A stretch of 64,000 bases of DNA from Crocodylus rhombifer. Its lineage: Eukaryota; Chordata; Crocodylia; Crocodylidae. A program made the translations under genes and the position numbers. The stretch spans positions 193,880 through 257,879 of the forward strand of contig JAVSML010000938.1 of assembly GCA_038503035.1 (NCBI GenBank). Direction: 5' to 3'. Positions 11,390 through 23,243 of this stretch are shown here, piece after piece. Position 1 is the stretch's first letter; every line of letters begins with the position of its first letter. The notes beneath the pieces are model-generated. The model ran no database searches. It was not told where the DNA came from and saw nothing but the letters and a program-made list of their open reading frames with translations.

Positions 11390-12372
11390 AGGAATGAGCT
11401 GTTAATGGCTAATGTCCAACTAGAAAGAGATATTATGAGGGTTTCCAAGATGTCATTTGTGAGTCCAGACCTGTTCAACATGTTTAATAACTCATATATG
11501 AATTAAGCATATATTTATTTGTGGATGACACCAAGATGAGCAGGGTACCAGACAGTATGAAGGATGGGATTAGGATTCCCAATGGTCTTGATAAATGGGA
11601 AAAATGTATCTGGAATATAAAGGGTAAAATTAAAAAGCACAAGTGCAAAGTGCCAGGTTTGGGGAGAACACGCAAAGGCAAAGATGCAAAATGAGGAATG
11701 ACTGGCTAGGCTTCAGTATCATGGGAAAGGGCCCTAGGTTATAATGCGCTTCTAGCTGAATACGAGGGATTAATATTGCAAGAACTAGTAGCATACTGGT
11801 TGTATAAACAGGGTGTCTTAGGCAAGTCACAGGCAGTGATTGTGCCACTTCCTGCAGCAATGGTGAAGCCTCAGCTGGAGCACTGTGTCCAGTTTTGGGT
11901 ACCGCACATTAAAAAAGATGTAGACAAATTTGAAACATGGAGAGTTAAAGGAGAGGAACAAGAATGAGAAGTTTAGGAAACATGATGTAACCAAAGAGCG
12001 GAAGAACTCGGGTTATTTTAGTCTGGAGAGGGGAGCAGACTGAGAGGGGATTTAATAACCATCGTCAAAAACAAAAGGAGTCGTTATAAAGAGGATGGTG
12101 ATCAAGTGTCCTCTGAGTCCGTGGGAGAAAGGACAAGAAATAATGACCTTTAATTTCACCACCGGAGATTTAGAGCAGACATTAAGAAGTACTTTAATTA
12201 GGATGATTAAGCACTAGAACAGGTTACCTAGAGTGGGCATGGGATCTCTGTCTGAAAGCTTTTAAATGCAGGTTTCCTAAATACTTGTCTGGGCTGGTTT
12301 AGAGAGGGATGATCTTGCCATGAGCAGGGGATTGGACTAGATGGCTTCCAGCCCTATTTTTCTGTGATATAC
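11390..12372 (+). mobile_element. CR1-type LINE, older diverged copy
   Basis: About 1 kb in sense orientation. RT C-terminal vestiges such as 'tgtggatgacaccaagatgag' appear first, then 'gcactgtgtccagttttggg', 'ttattttagtctggagag' and a 3' end 'caggggattggactagatgg', ending 'ttctgtgata'. It is more diverged from the alligator-type CR1 consensus than the copy at 12625. No open frame remains. Confidence 0.8.
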
Positions 12373-12624
12373 TATTTATTCCCTGCCCTTCCAACTGATG
12401 ACGCCTCCTTTTAACACCATGATCGTGGCTTCTTTCTGGCCATTTTTTCCTTTTGGGTGCAGAGGGTAGGAAAGTCTGACACCCCTCACCTTGTTCCAGC
12501 TATTCTTGAAGATGGCCTTTGCACAGTGTACTGCTTCTAGTTTTGAGCTTAAACGTTGAGTTTATAAATGACACAGTAAAAGAGGACCGGTGAATAAGGA
12601 AGCAGGGAAGGGTTGGCAGAAGGA

Positions 12625-13146
12625 AGGTGACGCATCTCCAGTCCTGTGCCCAGTTTTGGGCCTTGGCTACAGAGAGGATGTGGACACGCTGGAGAGAGTC
12701 CAGAGGAGGGTAACAGAAATGGTTTGAGGGCTGGGGGACATGACTTGAGAGGAGAAGCTGAGGGAAATGGGCTGATTTAGTCTGCAGAAGAGAAGACCGA
12801 GGGGGATTGAATAGCAGCCGTCACCTCCCTGCAGGGGGGCTGCAAAGAGGATGGAGCTGGGCCGGTCTCAGTGGGGGCAGATGACAGGACAAGGAGCAAT
12901 GGGCTCAGGCTGCAGCAAGGGAAGGTGAGTTTGGAAAAAACTTTCTCACTAGGAGGATAGTAAAGCGCTGGACCAGGTTGCCCAGAGAGGTGGTGCAGTC
13001 TCCATCCTTGGAGGTATTTAAGACCCAGCTAGACAAAGCCTTGGCTGGGATGATGTAGTCAGGGCCGGTCCTGCTTGGAGCAGGGGGTTGGACTAGATGT
13101 GACCTCCTGAGGTCCCCACCAACCTGAATTTTCTATGATTCTGTAA
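12625..13146 (+). mobile_element. CR1 LINE 3' portion, younger copy
   Basis: Contains 'gtgcccagttttgggcc', 'gagaagaccgagggggattg', 'ggggctgcaaagaggatgg', 'gggttggactagatgtgacc' and a terminal TTCTATGATTCTGT. It is a clean 3' end in sense orientation, 5'-truncated. Confidence 0.9.
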
Positions 13147-15914
13147 CACCAGGAAAATTTGTGGAGTTACACAGCAAGAGGTGATCGATTCTGCTTTCTA
13201 AACTTGCTTCACAGAGGCTGGTGCACCCTGTGAGGAGGATGCAGTTGGTATCTCTTCCCCCACATCATCCCTTCTCCTAAACCTTCCCAGTTCTTCAGGA
13301 TGGGCCTTTTCAATCCAAAGCCTGGAGCTCTTCCCAGCACAAGAGCCCTCCCTGGACTGGCCAGCCTCTCCTTTTCTACCCTCCTTATCTCTGGAGGGTA
13401 GCCCCTGATGAATTGCCTGAGTTCATCTCGGTTGCTCCTGGTCCCTACCGTCCCGTGTGTCTGTACCCCACTCCTTTGCTGTGCAGGGCCTGTAATCCCC
13501 ACCACAAGCCCCCAGTGCTACAGCATGTGCCTCTTGAGCAGTAAAAACACATATATGGCTCAGGGAAACCACAGTGCTGGCTGAGATAACGCCTGTCACA
13601 TTATGCACAGCGTGATGTAGCACAACATTTCTTATAAGTAAGTACTTGTCAGATGTATGGGATTGGGCTGCAGCCAGAGATATGACAGACTTCCTCTCCC
13701 AGATGCTCAGCTGTTATAAATTGACTTCAGCGGAGCGACACCGATTTGCACAAATTAAGGATCCAGCTCCGCGTTCATATGGGAAATATCTTGACAAGAT
13801 CTGGTGGAGTGAGATGGGTTGATGTGTATCCTCTTTTAATCCGTCGAGTTGCTTTGCTAATAAGCCCAGGCAAGCCACGGTCTCAGCAAGACAGATTACA
13901 TTCCTAATCGAGTAGGAAAGCTGCCGATGATCCTACAAGCTGCGCCAATCTGCTGGAGTTGCAGCCGGGGTGCAGGTCAAATCCTGTTTTCAGTTGCACT
14001 AGATTTACCCCGGAGCCGCGGAGGGCAGAAGTGGACTCCTTGTCAGTCGCTTCAGTCTCATAGGATCAAGGGTCAAATTTGGACTGACATTAGCAGAGGA
14101 CTTTACAACTCACCTTCACCTGGAATTGATTGGAAGGGCTTTCTGGATGCATTTTAATGATAACAAGTCAGTTCAGCTGAAAACCCCAATGCAGTCTCTG
14201 CTCATTTCATTTCACAACGATAACCTGTTCCAATACTAAACTGAATATTTCTTTATTTTTTTTAACATATATCAAGACAATTTGGCAAAAGCACCAGCTT
14301 GTCTACGTTCTCGTAGTTTAACAACACAGACGGAGCTTATTTCTCATAGATCACACTGCTGCTTTATTATCCTTTCTGTATTTTCAAAGCGCACTCATTT
14401 GTTTGCCAGTCATTAGCAAGCAGATGACAATAAAATCAGTCAATACTGTTTAGATAAGAAGTGGTCCGATTATAACGCGCTGGCAGGACGTGTCCTGACG
14501 TTAGTCATGAAAATAACCCAGCGGATTATCATTTGCTCACTGAAGCTCTTCTGCATTATAGACCCGACGGTCCAAAGAATGAGCTTAGTTTTCAAGCCTG
14601 GACGGCAGCAAAATCTAAAGCATTCAAGGGCTTTTACACTTGACACGAAACCCTTTTTACAAGGAGGCTGAATGGATTCCTATTCCTGTATTGATGATGG
14701 GGAAGACGAGATTTGGTTTTCTACTGAAATGTTAAAACCTAACAGGGTTATAACATTTCTGATGAATTTTGGAGTGGATTGTGTTAAAAATTAGAAGCAA
14801 AGCAGTGTCCTGGTCAAACACCATTTCCTGAAGGGCAGGAAATAAAGAAATGTCACAAAGACAGGAAAGGGTATTGCAAGTGAGTGCAATCCTCATCAAA
14901 TGTGGCTAGAGAAAGATAAGGGTGGACTCGATTCAAGAGAGTCCTTTGGTTTATAAACAGGGAGAGAAGACAGGCATGCGGGAAATGAAAGGAGCGCGAA
15001 TGAAGAGAGGCTGTCCACAGAAGGGTCCAAGCTTTGGATGGATGATCACATTCTTTTCTTTTTCATCTTTTAGATTTTGAGCTGAATAAAATACATGTCG
15101 TGGCCTTGACCCTGGGGGCTGCAATCAGAGGAGGTTGGGTGTACTTAGCGCTTCTCAAGTGCAACTCGGGACCATCAAGGGATGGTCTGAATCTTAATTG
15201 AACACAACCTTACTTTCTTGCCAAAAGAAGATCTCTGGTTTTGCCCGCGTGCCTTTGTAGCAATTTCTGCTGGGGCTATTAGAGGAGTCAAATAAGAACC
15301 ACATGGAAAGTCCTTCCCAAAGGTTGCATGGGGGGCTAATTTTGCCTCTCTCATGCGGGCTGCTATTCATTTCAGCAGGGCAGCTCATAGGATAAAATAG
15401 TCCTCCAGCCAAGTTGAGGTCACAGAAAGGATAGTGAGAGGTGGGCAAGGTACTAAATCTGAAAGCACTTTGGCAGAAGAAGCGTCTCTGGGGGAGATCC
15501 TGTTATCATTACTTATGCTGAGCGTCATAGCTTTGAGGTTAGCTGCACTTCTGACTCCTACTGTGGCCTTCTCAAGGGCACCTTGTTCAGGTTTCAGCCC
15601 TTTAAAGTAGAGTCCTGTGATTTTGCTCCTGGCAAACCAGGCCTTACCATTTTCTCCTGCAGCTCACCTTGGCAAGTCTGCCTTCAGCAGCTGCTGCGTT
15701 GCGGTCCCTCAGGGCAAGGGCTGTGTTAGCCAGTGACCAGCCAGGCTTCACAAAGCACAGTAGGACTGGTGCTAAGGCAAAAGCATTAGCAAGAAAACAT
15801 ATCATAAAGCAATAAACCATCTACCTGCGGGCTAAGCTTACTAGGTATTACCCATTAACCTCCCAGCATCTTGACAACAGTATTGCTCAAGTTTGGGCAT
15901 TGCTTGATCCTAGT
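13147..15914. other. Repeat-poor stretch; possible conserved noncoding DNA
   Basis: No repeat recognised across about 2.7 kb. Roughly 13640-14660 is AT-rich with many short homeobox/GATA-like words (AGATAA, TTATCA, TAATTA-like), a look typical of conserved noncoding elements; no alignment was possible. Confidence 0.3.
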
Positions 15915-16045
15915 ATCAGGGTTGTAGGTTGCAGCCGGGTTGGTCTAGGTTCTTCAGGTAGATGTGATTATCTTTGATTAGGCCAACTAAAATAGTTGGA
16001 AACAAGTTCTTTGCAAGCTTTCGGGCATAGGGAGACTCTGCAGCT
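15915..16045 (-). mobile_element. PLE-type 3' tail fragment
   Basis: Contains 'gcagccgggttggtctaggt', 'aggccaactaaaatagttgg' and 'ttctttgcaagctttcggg', the reverse orientation of the blocks at 9932-10046 and colinear with the tail at 7620-7730. Confidence 0.6.
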
Positions 16046-16091
16046 ATCTCACTCCTCCTTGAACAGAGGAAGAGTGACCTCTTTGCATCAG

Positions 16092-16131
16092 GCTGGTTAT
16101 TCTAGACCAGTGCTGGTTATTCTAGACCAGT
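16092..16131. repeat. Perfect 20-bp tandem duplication
   Basis: The unit GCTGGTTATTCTAGACCAGT occurs twice head to tail with no mismatch. The unit itself is weakly palindromic. Confidence 0.95.
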
Positions 16132-16404
16132 TTCCACAAAGACATACGTTTTCCTCCCTGGGGTGGGAGGCTTCTCCAGATGTTTTTTCTGCCTTTATAA
16201 GCAGAGATGCTTCTCTCAAAAGGAGTGATTTGAGTTCCTGTAAGAAACACTTCTCCGTGGAGATAGAATACAATTCCTAGCCCATGCGGATAGATATCAA
16301 CCCCTATATAGCTGATGAAATAGTCTCAGGATATGACCAAACCAGTCAGGTAAAGGGAGCTGAAAAGGGGCAGGGTCTTGGCACAACTTTATACAGCGTA
16401 ACTA

Positions 16405-16672
16405 TCTGTGGGTGTGTCTATAAGAGATGCTAATGGTGCAGTAGCCTAATAATACTGCACAGTAGCGTGCCGGGCTAAAACCATGCTAATGCGCTACCGC
16501 ACAATAAATAATACTAGACTACTGGGCAGTAAGCGTCACTAAAAACCCATGCGCCGGTGCTACTACATAGTAGCACAAGTTACTGTGCATTAAGTTTAGT
16601 GCTTGATTAACCAAATACTAAATCAATGTGCAGTAACTATGGTGCATTAATGTATGTGTAGACACTCCCAGT
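16405..16672. mobile_element. MITE of the same superfamily as 11114 (subfamily shared with 27505)
   Basis: The left end CTGTGGGTGTGTCTAT pairs with the right end TGTAGACACTCCCAGTG. It shares an internal core ('catgcgccggtgctac', 'cctaataatactgcacagta') with 27505-27760, where the core reads 'cacgcgccggcactacc'. The two copies are in the same orientation. It is noncoding. Confidence 0.7.
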
Positions 16673-16739
16673 GTGCCTGCAATCACTCCTGTGATTAAAT
16701 GAAGAGTAAACTACAGCAGCTGCCCTCTGAAAAACAGTG

Positions 16740-16998
16740 CTCAAGGTGAAGTTACACGTTACCCTTAGCCTATAATAGAGGCACTGAAAATGTGAGAGTC
16801 CCCACGTTAAAGCTCATTAACGCATGCTAAGTGCCCTCTGAGTGTTTCAAAGTTATGCCACTTCAGGCATAACTCTGGGTTGTGCTATCGAGCTCATGTT
16901 GGGGTAACTTCAGTCTGTTTCAGAGGGATCAAGCAAGCCATGTGCAGTCCTCCAGCATCCCAGGATGTACTGCTCCCAGCTCCCCTTCCCTCACTTAC
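16740..16998 (+). repeat. Uncharacterised interspersed repeat, copy 1
   Basis: It matches the reverse complement of 63110-63405 across the full length: 'aagttacacgttaccctta', 'gtgccctctgagtgtt', 'ttatgccacttcaggca', 'gtaacttcagtctg' and 'gcagtcctccagcatccca', in the same order. I recognise no family and no TIRs. Confidence 0.65.
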
Positions 16999-17574
16999 CC
17001 AGAGCAGAGATAAAACCCATGGCTCTTAGCCGCGGCCCTGCTCAACAGGCCTTTAGTGGCAATTCAGAGTGGTGCTCTGAGTAAGTAGCAGGTCAAATAG
17101 CATCACTGATGGACAATATGCCAAGACATTAGAGGTCCCATTAAGCCTCAGAGCATGTGGTCGAGCCATTCGTTCTTCTGAACTAAGGCAGCATTAAAAT
17201 GCATTTTCCTTTTTGTAGCAGTTGCTCTTGAAAAATGCATTTAAAAAGAAAATAATAATTACAAGGAACTTTGCACTGTCCCTGAACAAGCTGTGATTTT
17301 TTTCTGTAAATAATGAAATGATTTCCCTCAACAATGTTGTCAATCAAGGGCATTACACCAGCTCTAAAACCGCTAAGATAAGGTATGCAGGATGCACAGG
17401 CATTCAGGGAGACAAAAAATCATCACACCAAAAATTCCTGGCATAAAGCAAGCCATTAGACTAATGATTAGTGAGATCAGAGGCTATGACAAGCACTGAG
17501 TACACACCTAAAAACAGTACTTTCCACGACACAGAGCTTACAAACAGTGGGACCAAGCGTACGAGTAAGGAATT
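16999..17574. other. No feature recognised
   Basis: No repeat or coding signal recognised. Confidence 0.45.
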
Positions 17575-17620
17575 CGGGTTAGGATTAGGGTTAGGGTCGC
17601 GTGGGTAAAGGGTTAGGGTC
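17575..17620 (+). repeat. Short interstitial telomere-like (TTAGGG) tract
   Basis: GGGTTAGGATTAGGGTTAGGG is followed by 12 unrelated bases and another GGGTTAGGG. Several perfect or one-off TTAGGG units lie in 46 bp, otherwise surrounded by single-copy-looking DNA. Confidence 0.8.
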
Positions 17621-20600
17621 TCATTTGTTATACAGGTGAAGGACTGAGAGATTGCAGCTTGCTTGAGGACAACCAGATAATCCAAATTGAAATTAGTTAG
17701 GGAACCCTTTATCTCCTGAGTCTTGAATTGATACCTGGCCCCAAAGATCATCTTCCTCCTGTGGAAAACTCGTGGCCATGAGAGAACCATCACTTCCTCT
17801 TTAGTTTTGATGGTTTCCTGGAAACCGTATCCCATTCAATTAAATATGCTCGCAGAGCTAGCATTCTTATGAAAAGATACGTGCATTTATCCAATGGACC
17901 CAAGTCATTGTAGGCTGTTTTAATAAATGAAATTGCTATGAAAACCATTAGGAAGCAAATCAGTAAATGGACTTGCCCTAATGAAGAGCCATCCTCAGCC
18001 TGATATGCAAAAGGGTAAATGCACTGCTTGGCTACTGTGCCATTTTTTTAAGGAAAACCATTGGCCTAATACTGGTCTGTAGCTCAGAGGGGAGGTATAA
18101 AAGAATTAGTCGCTTCTGTGCCTCTCCTCACCCTGAGACCACACGGACACTGGCTCATTTCCTCAAAGAAAGCCTGAGGCTGCTCTCAGTGAAGTTTATG
18201 GGAGGTCTTTGCAAAGGAGCTGGTGTTAATCATGTACTTGCAGGGGCTCAGCCACTGCCGCTGTAACACGGACCTCAGTGGCAGCTGTAGGTGGCGGTTG
18301 GAGAGTTTAATTTAACAAAAAAATATATATTTAGAATCCAGTGGATATTAGAATTTTTTTTTTTTTGCTTTTTTTGTTCGGTCCATGAAGTACTTGATGG
18401 AGCCTGCTCCTTCAAATGTGTTTACCAGAGAGACCGAGGGAATTTCTTTAATATACGCCTGCAGGGAAGAAAGCACATACCACAGTTGTCCTGAGTTAAT
18501 GGAGTCTATCAATATGCGCTGGCCCAACTTTTTGCCTCCAAAAGGGATAAACATTTTTGGTTTGCAATGAGCAGACACCTTGCACTTGAACCCAAGGTTT
18601 ACTCTTCCTCTAAGGTAAAAGAGTCTGGTTTTGTTAGCACAGAGAAAGCTAGCTGGGCATTTTTGCACAGAGAGCGGGATGTGGGGTGGGGTAGGGGAAG
18701 CGGTACAAGTTTGGGGGAGAAGGTGGGGGCAGAGAGTGGAGAGGTGGGGTTGGGAGTGCTGGCGCCGGCGCCTCTTCTTCACCAGTGCCCAGTTATTCCA
18801 CTAAAGGAAAACACTAATGTTTTCCCTTAGCATCTTATCATGAAGCATCACTTGCTTTTCTTTCCAGCGTGTTATAAAATAAACGTGGAAAGAAAAACAG
18901 ATTAAGCCTAAATGCGGTGCACTCTTGTAACATAGCTGTCACCTGATACAGCACTCTATCTGTGTGTGCAGAGCAATAAAATCCTGGGTCTTCATTTATC
19001 ACCCCTCTTTAGCTCTCTCTGCTGTTCAGAGTGGTCAAAATGGATATTGGCTTCTCTCTAAAGGTGGAAAAAATGTTACCTTTCTTGCTGTACAACTCCC
19101 TTATAGCTAAAGAGTTTCCGCTCTGCTTTGATCGGGAAAACCCTTGCCGTTTTCAACCAGGAGCTTGAAAAATTACCTTTCTATGTTTCCCTACAGTACT
19201 CTTAACAAACAAGGACCTTTTCTGAAAGGCTAGAGATCAAACTCATGCTTTCAGCATTGCACAGGAGGTGTTTCCGATTAATGGAGTTTGGTATTCTGTC
19301 ATATTGGGCTTCATTTATAAAAGGACAAATATTGCGCTTTTAAATCGATGACTTGATTACCTTGGCACAATCATTCAGGGTGACTAGTATTGTCAGCCTC
19401 ATGAGTCAGGTCATAAAACTCATGAAGTGACTTTAAAAAACATGAAGTTGTCATTGGCCTTGGGTTTTTTTATTGCCCTTCTGGGCTTGCATCTTGGAGC
19501 TTCCCTCCCATCATAAGAGCTAGAAAACTTTCTCTTTGAAATTAAAAGTTGAGGTTCTTAAACAGTCTCTAATTCTGACAGCTTTCAACAAGGAAATTGT
19601 AAGACTTGGCAATGCTGTGTAGCCCTCTATTTCCTGGTCCCATGGGACCTCCTGGCCTGTCTTTACCTCCTACCCAGTAAGCTCCATTGGACTGGTACTT
19701 TGTCTCGTCTAGGACTTAACGCACATTGGGGGGCCACGATAAAAAGTGCCACTTCCGTAGTGGCTTCTGTTTGTAGAGCCCCAAGTGCTTTATCAAGATG
19801 ACTAGCATCTTCCCTATTTTATGTACTCATTTATTATAGCTAGGTTTCATGGTTTTCCACAGTATTTGGTATACTAATATTGGGCATAATAGGGCAAAGG
19901 AGCTCCTGGTCATCTCATGATCAACCAATATACCCAGCGTCCGCTGGATGGACCCATCTCTAGTCCTTGCAAGCTCAGCTCTTTGCTTTTATCTTCCCGA
20001 CTAAAGTGCAGAGCCTGTAGCTGGATTGAGTCATTGCTCTCTAGACGTAGACACTTTGCAGCACTTACTAATGGACTTGGAAGAGCTTTGTGTAGCTCTG
20101 TACGTCTTGAGAATTTTGCAAATCCCAACTAAGCCTCGTGCCATCCTTCCGTGAGGTGATTATTTATTACTGTCACATGCAAACTTACTTTGGACTTCAA
20201 CTGGTTTTCTAATTATGCCACTAGAGAGGAACTTCCAGCTAATCAACTGGTGGCAGAGAGGAAGGGAAAAGTGTGTACTAATTAGTCCATTTGTCTCACG
20301 GATGGATAAGGGAATGTTGATCTATGCCTGTGTCATACTGATAATTCAGGAAATAATATATATTGTGCAGGTAAATTAATCAACTTGCACCAGGTTGCAT
20401 GGTGGTTTTGAGTGGCTGGCCATGTGACAAGCGTGGTGTCAGGAAGGTTTGCTCGACGCGAGCTGAGCCCGCGGGGAATTAGCATGGCGGTAAGTGCTAG
20501 TGTGCCCTTTGCTGGATGTGGCACGCCTTGTCTCCATTGCTGCTGCTTTGTTTGCGAGCAAAGACGGGGAAAAGTCTACTTATTCAGATACACAGGGGAG

Positions 20601-20762
20601 TGTGTAGAAAGACCTCCCGCCTCCCAGAGGATTGTCTTCTTCCCTCACACTGGAGCATCTTGTGATATTAGGTCTGCAGACTCTTGAGTCAGTCAATCCC
20701 TCATTGGATTGGAGAGGGGAACTCTCCCATGCATCCATGCTGGGTTAAGTGCAATGTCATAC
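17621..20762. other. No gene; faint SINE-like sequence near 19670-19830
   Basis: 'gtaagctccattggactggt' and 'gtagagccccaagtgcttta' recall SINE tails but are too diverged to call. The T-rich run at 18353 is listed separately. Confidence 0.4.
18353..18377. repeat. T-rich run
   Basis: GAATTTTTTTTTTTTTGC continuing into CTTTTTTTGTTC. A simple T-rich stretch with no retroposon body recognised. Confidence 0.8.
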
Positions 20763-20998
20763 CCAGTGGGCACATCTACACATTCATTAATGCACCTTGG
20801 ATACTGCACATTTACTTCCTTAATAAAGTAATAACTAAATGCACAATACCTACAGGTCCTGTGCATGGTTATTTAGTGATGCTTACTGGGCATTGGCCTA
20901 ATAATACGATGCAGTAGGCTCTTTGTGCTGTGACTCACTACTATGCAGCGTTACTAGGCTAATGCGCAGTAAGCGTCTTGTGTAGACACACCCGGTGG
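20763..20998. mobile_element. MITE, CCAGTGGGCACATCTACACA type
   Basis: The left end CCAGTGGGCACATCTACACA pairs with the right end TGTAGACACACCCGGTGGG. Internal CCTAATAATACGATGCAGTA matches the core of the elements at 16405 and 27505, but in reverse layout. About 236 bp, noncoding. Confidence 0.7.
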
Positions 20999-22559
20999 GT
21001 AGAAAGCGGATGCGTGCTCCCACACTGTATGGAGCATCGGGGACCATTGTAATGGGTGCACTTCTAGTTGATACTTTCCATCTATTTTCCAGTGTGCATT
21101 TCCCCCAGACCACCCCACACTTGGCATTTTACTGGCCTGCTGGGTAGCAGACACTTGGAAGAGGTTAAGGACTGCATGGGTCCAGATGTCATAGGGCCGT
21201 ATAGGGAGCACGATACTCAGAAGCTGTGTTTTTTACCCACCCTGGAGAAAATTAAGGACTTCAGTCTGTAGTGCTTGCAGCATGACACCATTCAGATACC
21301 ATAACACTGAGGGACACTTCCAGCTATGCTTCTTCCTCTTGCCAGCGTCCAGAACAGCAGGGATCCACTCTTCTGTGCACTCGCTTGCTGCTTCTCAAGG
21401 TGGAAATACTTACCTTGAACAAACATGTCACAGGTAATGGCCACATACACAGAGAGGTCACAGTTGCAGGTGGCTTTCCGTGGCAAAACCGCAGGCCTGT
21501 TCCACATGAGCGTCATGAGCTAAGAGATAGTGGCTTGTGTGTTCCCAATCAGTCCTACCCAGCTTTATCCCTTTTAATACAGGTGTCCGGGGTCCGTAGG
21601 AGTTTAAGTCCCAGCTGAGATGCAATTTGGAAACGGGTAGGAACCGCGCAGACCGTGGCCATGAGCCAATGATTGAAATGGAGCGGAGGAGCTCTGTGAC
21701 AAACCAGAGAAGTTGGAGAGACCCTGGGAAACACAGGACAGACCTCGCTGCCTGCGACTCCCCTGCAGAAACAGCCAGAGCCATTGCCCATGCTCAAGCA
21801 GGTAGGATAACAGCTAAGGGGTTAGGGGGAGGACCTGTTCCTGCTAAACCATGCCTTTCTATCCTGCAAAAGACTGTGTGGAAGACTACACACTTCTCTC
21901 AGCTACTACCATGTAGAACGGCCTTTATTTGCATGCTGCATTTGCAATATATATGTTGCCCCTACTTGGGATGCCAGGCAGCTGCTGGCATCCAGCAGGA
22001 TGTTGCCCCCTTTTTTTCTAGACACACCAAATTCTCACTCCCTCCTGGAGAGGGAAAAGGGAATTTACTTTCCATTTCTGACTGGCAAATTCCTGGCCCA
22101 GCTCTTGCTTTGTTTGCTGGAGTGACAGTGGGGTTCTGGTTCAAAGCGACTTAATGCCCTGCTGTAATGCCACAAGGGCATTTGTGCAAGACCTTGCCAT
22201 AAATTACTGACAGCATTTTGCTTTGCAGAAGAAAGCTAAGCACACATCAGGGTGGGGCATAATCCATACGGCACGGTCCAGCTGGTGGGTATCTGTGTGG
22301 CCAGCTCAAGCACTTTGACTGCACAGCATTTTAGGAGCTTACTTAAGAATTAATATTTTTCTTTCCCTTACCTTCAGAGTCTAAAGGGTGGGTTACCATG
22401 ACCAGTAACCCATCAATGTGTCCTCTTCATGACTTAACCCAAGAGTCAATCCAGCCACAGTATTTTGGATGCAACTGCAAACATAGCATGGAGTTTATAT
22501 CACATCCTCAGCTGATATAAATTTGGGATAGCTCCGCTGTCGATTTACAGGTGAGGACC
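20999..22559. other. No feature recognised
   Basis: A 175-residue plus-strand frame at 21627-22154 has no recognisable domain, and its codon content looks random. Confidence 0.45.
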
Positions 22560-22765
22560 TGCTCAGAGCGGTAGTGTAGCCAGGTAGGGAAAGTACAAGA
22601 TTGGGACTCAAAAGATCTCTGCTCTTTTTCCATTTCTGCCACTGGCTGGCTGGGCATCTTTGGGCAAGTAAGTTCCCTTGTCTGCATCCCAGCTTTTCTC
22701 CTCTGTAAAACTGGGGTAAGAATACTGCCTTCTGGAAAGTGCTTAAGAGGTCTATGATGACAACT
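22560..22765 (+). mobile_element. MIR-like CORE-SINE
   Basis: The order matches MIR in sense orientation: 'aagattgggactcaaaagat', 'tctgccactggctggctggg', 'ctttgggcaagtaagttccc', then 'cctctgtaaaactggggtaa' and 'aatactgcct'. It is strongly diverged, as expected for an ancient amniote SINE. Confidence 0.7.
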
Positions 22766-22917
22766 CTGTATTGGAGAAGCATGATTATTATACAAGTCCC
22801 ATGGAAGAGATATAGGAAACACGTGATGTCTGAGTGAATACAGCATGCAAAGTGAATTTGGATTATCAGGGGTTTAGTTAACAAACCGCATGTAGGCATG
22901 AAACCTTGACCCCTTCA

Positions 22918-22993
22918 AGTCATAAGAATCGCCATGTGCAAGGTCAGACCATAGGTCCATCTTGCCCGCTATCTCATGTCACACTGTGGCAGA
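22918..22993 (+). repeat. Amniote interspersed repeat ('gtcagaccataggtccatct' family)
   Basis: It carries 'aagaatcgccatgtgcaagg' followed by GTCAGACCATAGGTCCATCT. It resembles a common turtle/crocodile repeat with the motif 'gggtcagaccaaaggtccat'. A related copy is at 40740-40830 and a reversed one at 54735-54805. The parent family is uncertain, possibly a CR1/L3-type 3' end. Confidence 0.5.
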
Positions 22994-23243
22994 AAGTCAT
23001 AGAGTCATAAAAAATTCAAGTTGAAGGGACCTCAGGAGGCCGCATCTAGTACAACCCCCTGCTCCAAGCAGGACCAGCCCCAACTACATCATCCCAGCCA
23101 AGGCTTTGTCTACCCAGGTCTTAAACACCTCCAAGGATGGAGGCTGCACCACCTCTCCAGGTAACCAGTTCCAGTATTTCACCACCCTCTGAATGAGGGA
23201 GTTTTTCCTAATATCCAACCTGAATGTCCCTTGCTGAAAGTCA
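22993..23243 (-). mobile_element. CR1 LINE 3' end (5'-truncated)
   Basis: It starts 'agtcatagagtcataaaaaa' and runs through 'gggacctcaggaggccgcat', 'ccctgctccaagcagga' and 'ggctttgtctacccagg', ending in 'ttttcctaatatccaacctg'. It abuts the preceding repeat. Confidence 0.9.

Noticed and set aside
18348..18782. 144-residue minus-strand frame rich in serine, proline and arginine
   Set aside because: Low-complexity composition and no recognisable family.
21627..22154. 175-residue plus-strand frame
   Set aside because: No domain, no splice context and no signal of conservation that I can see.
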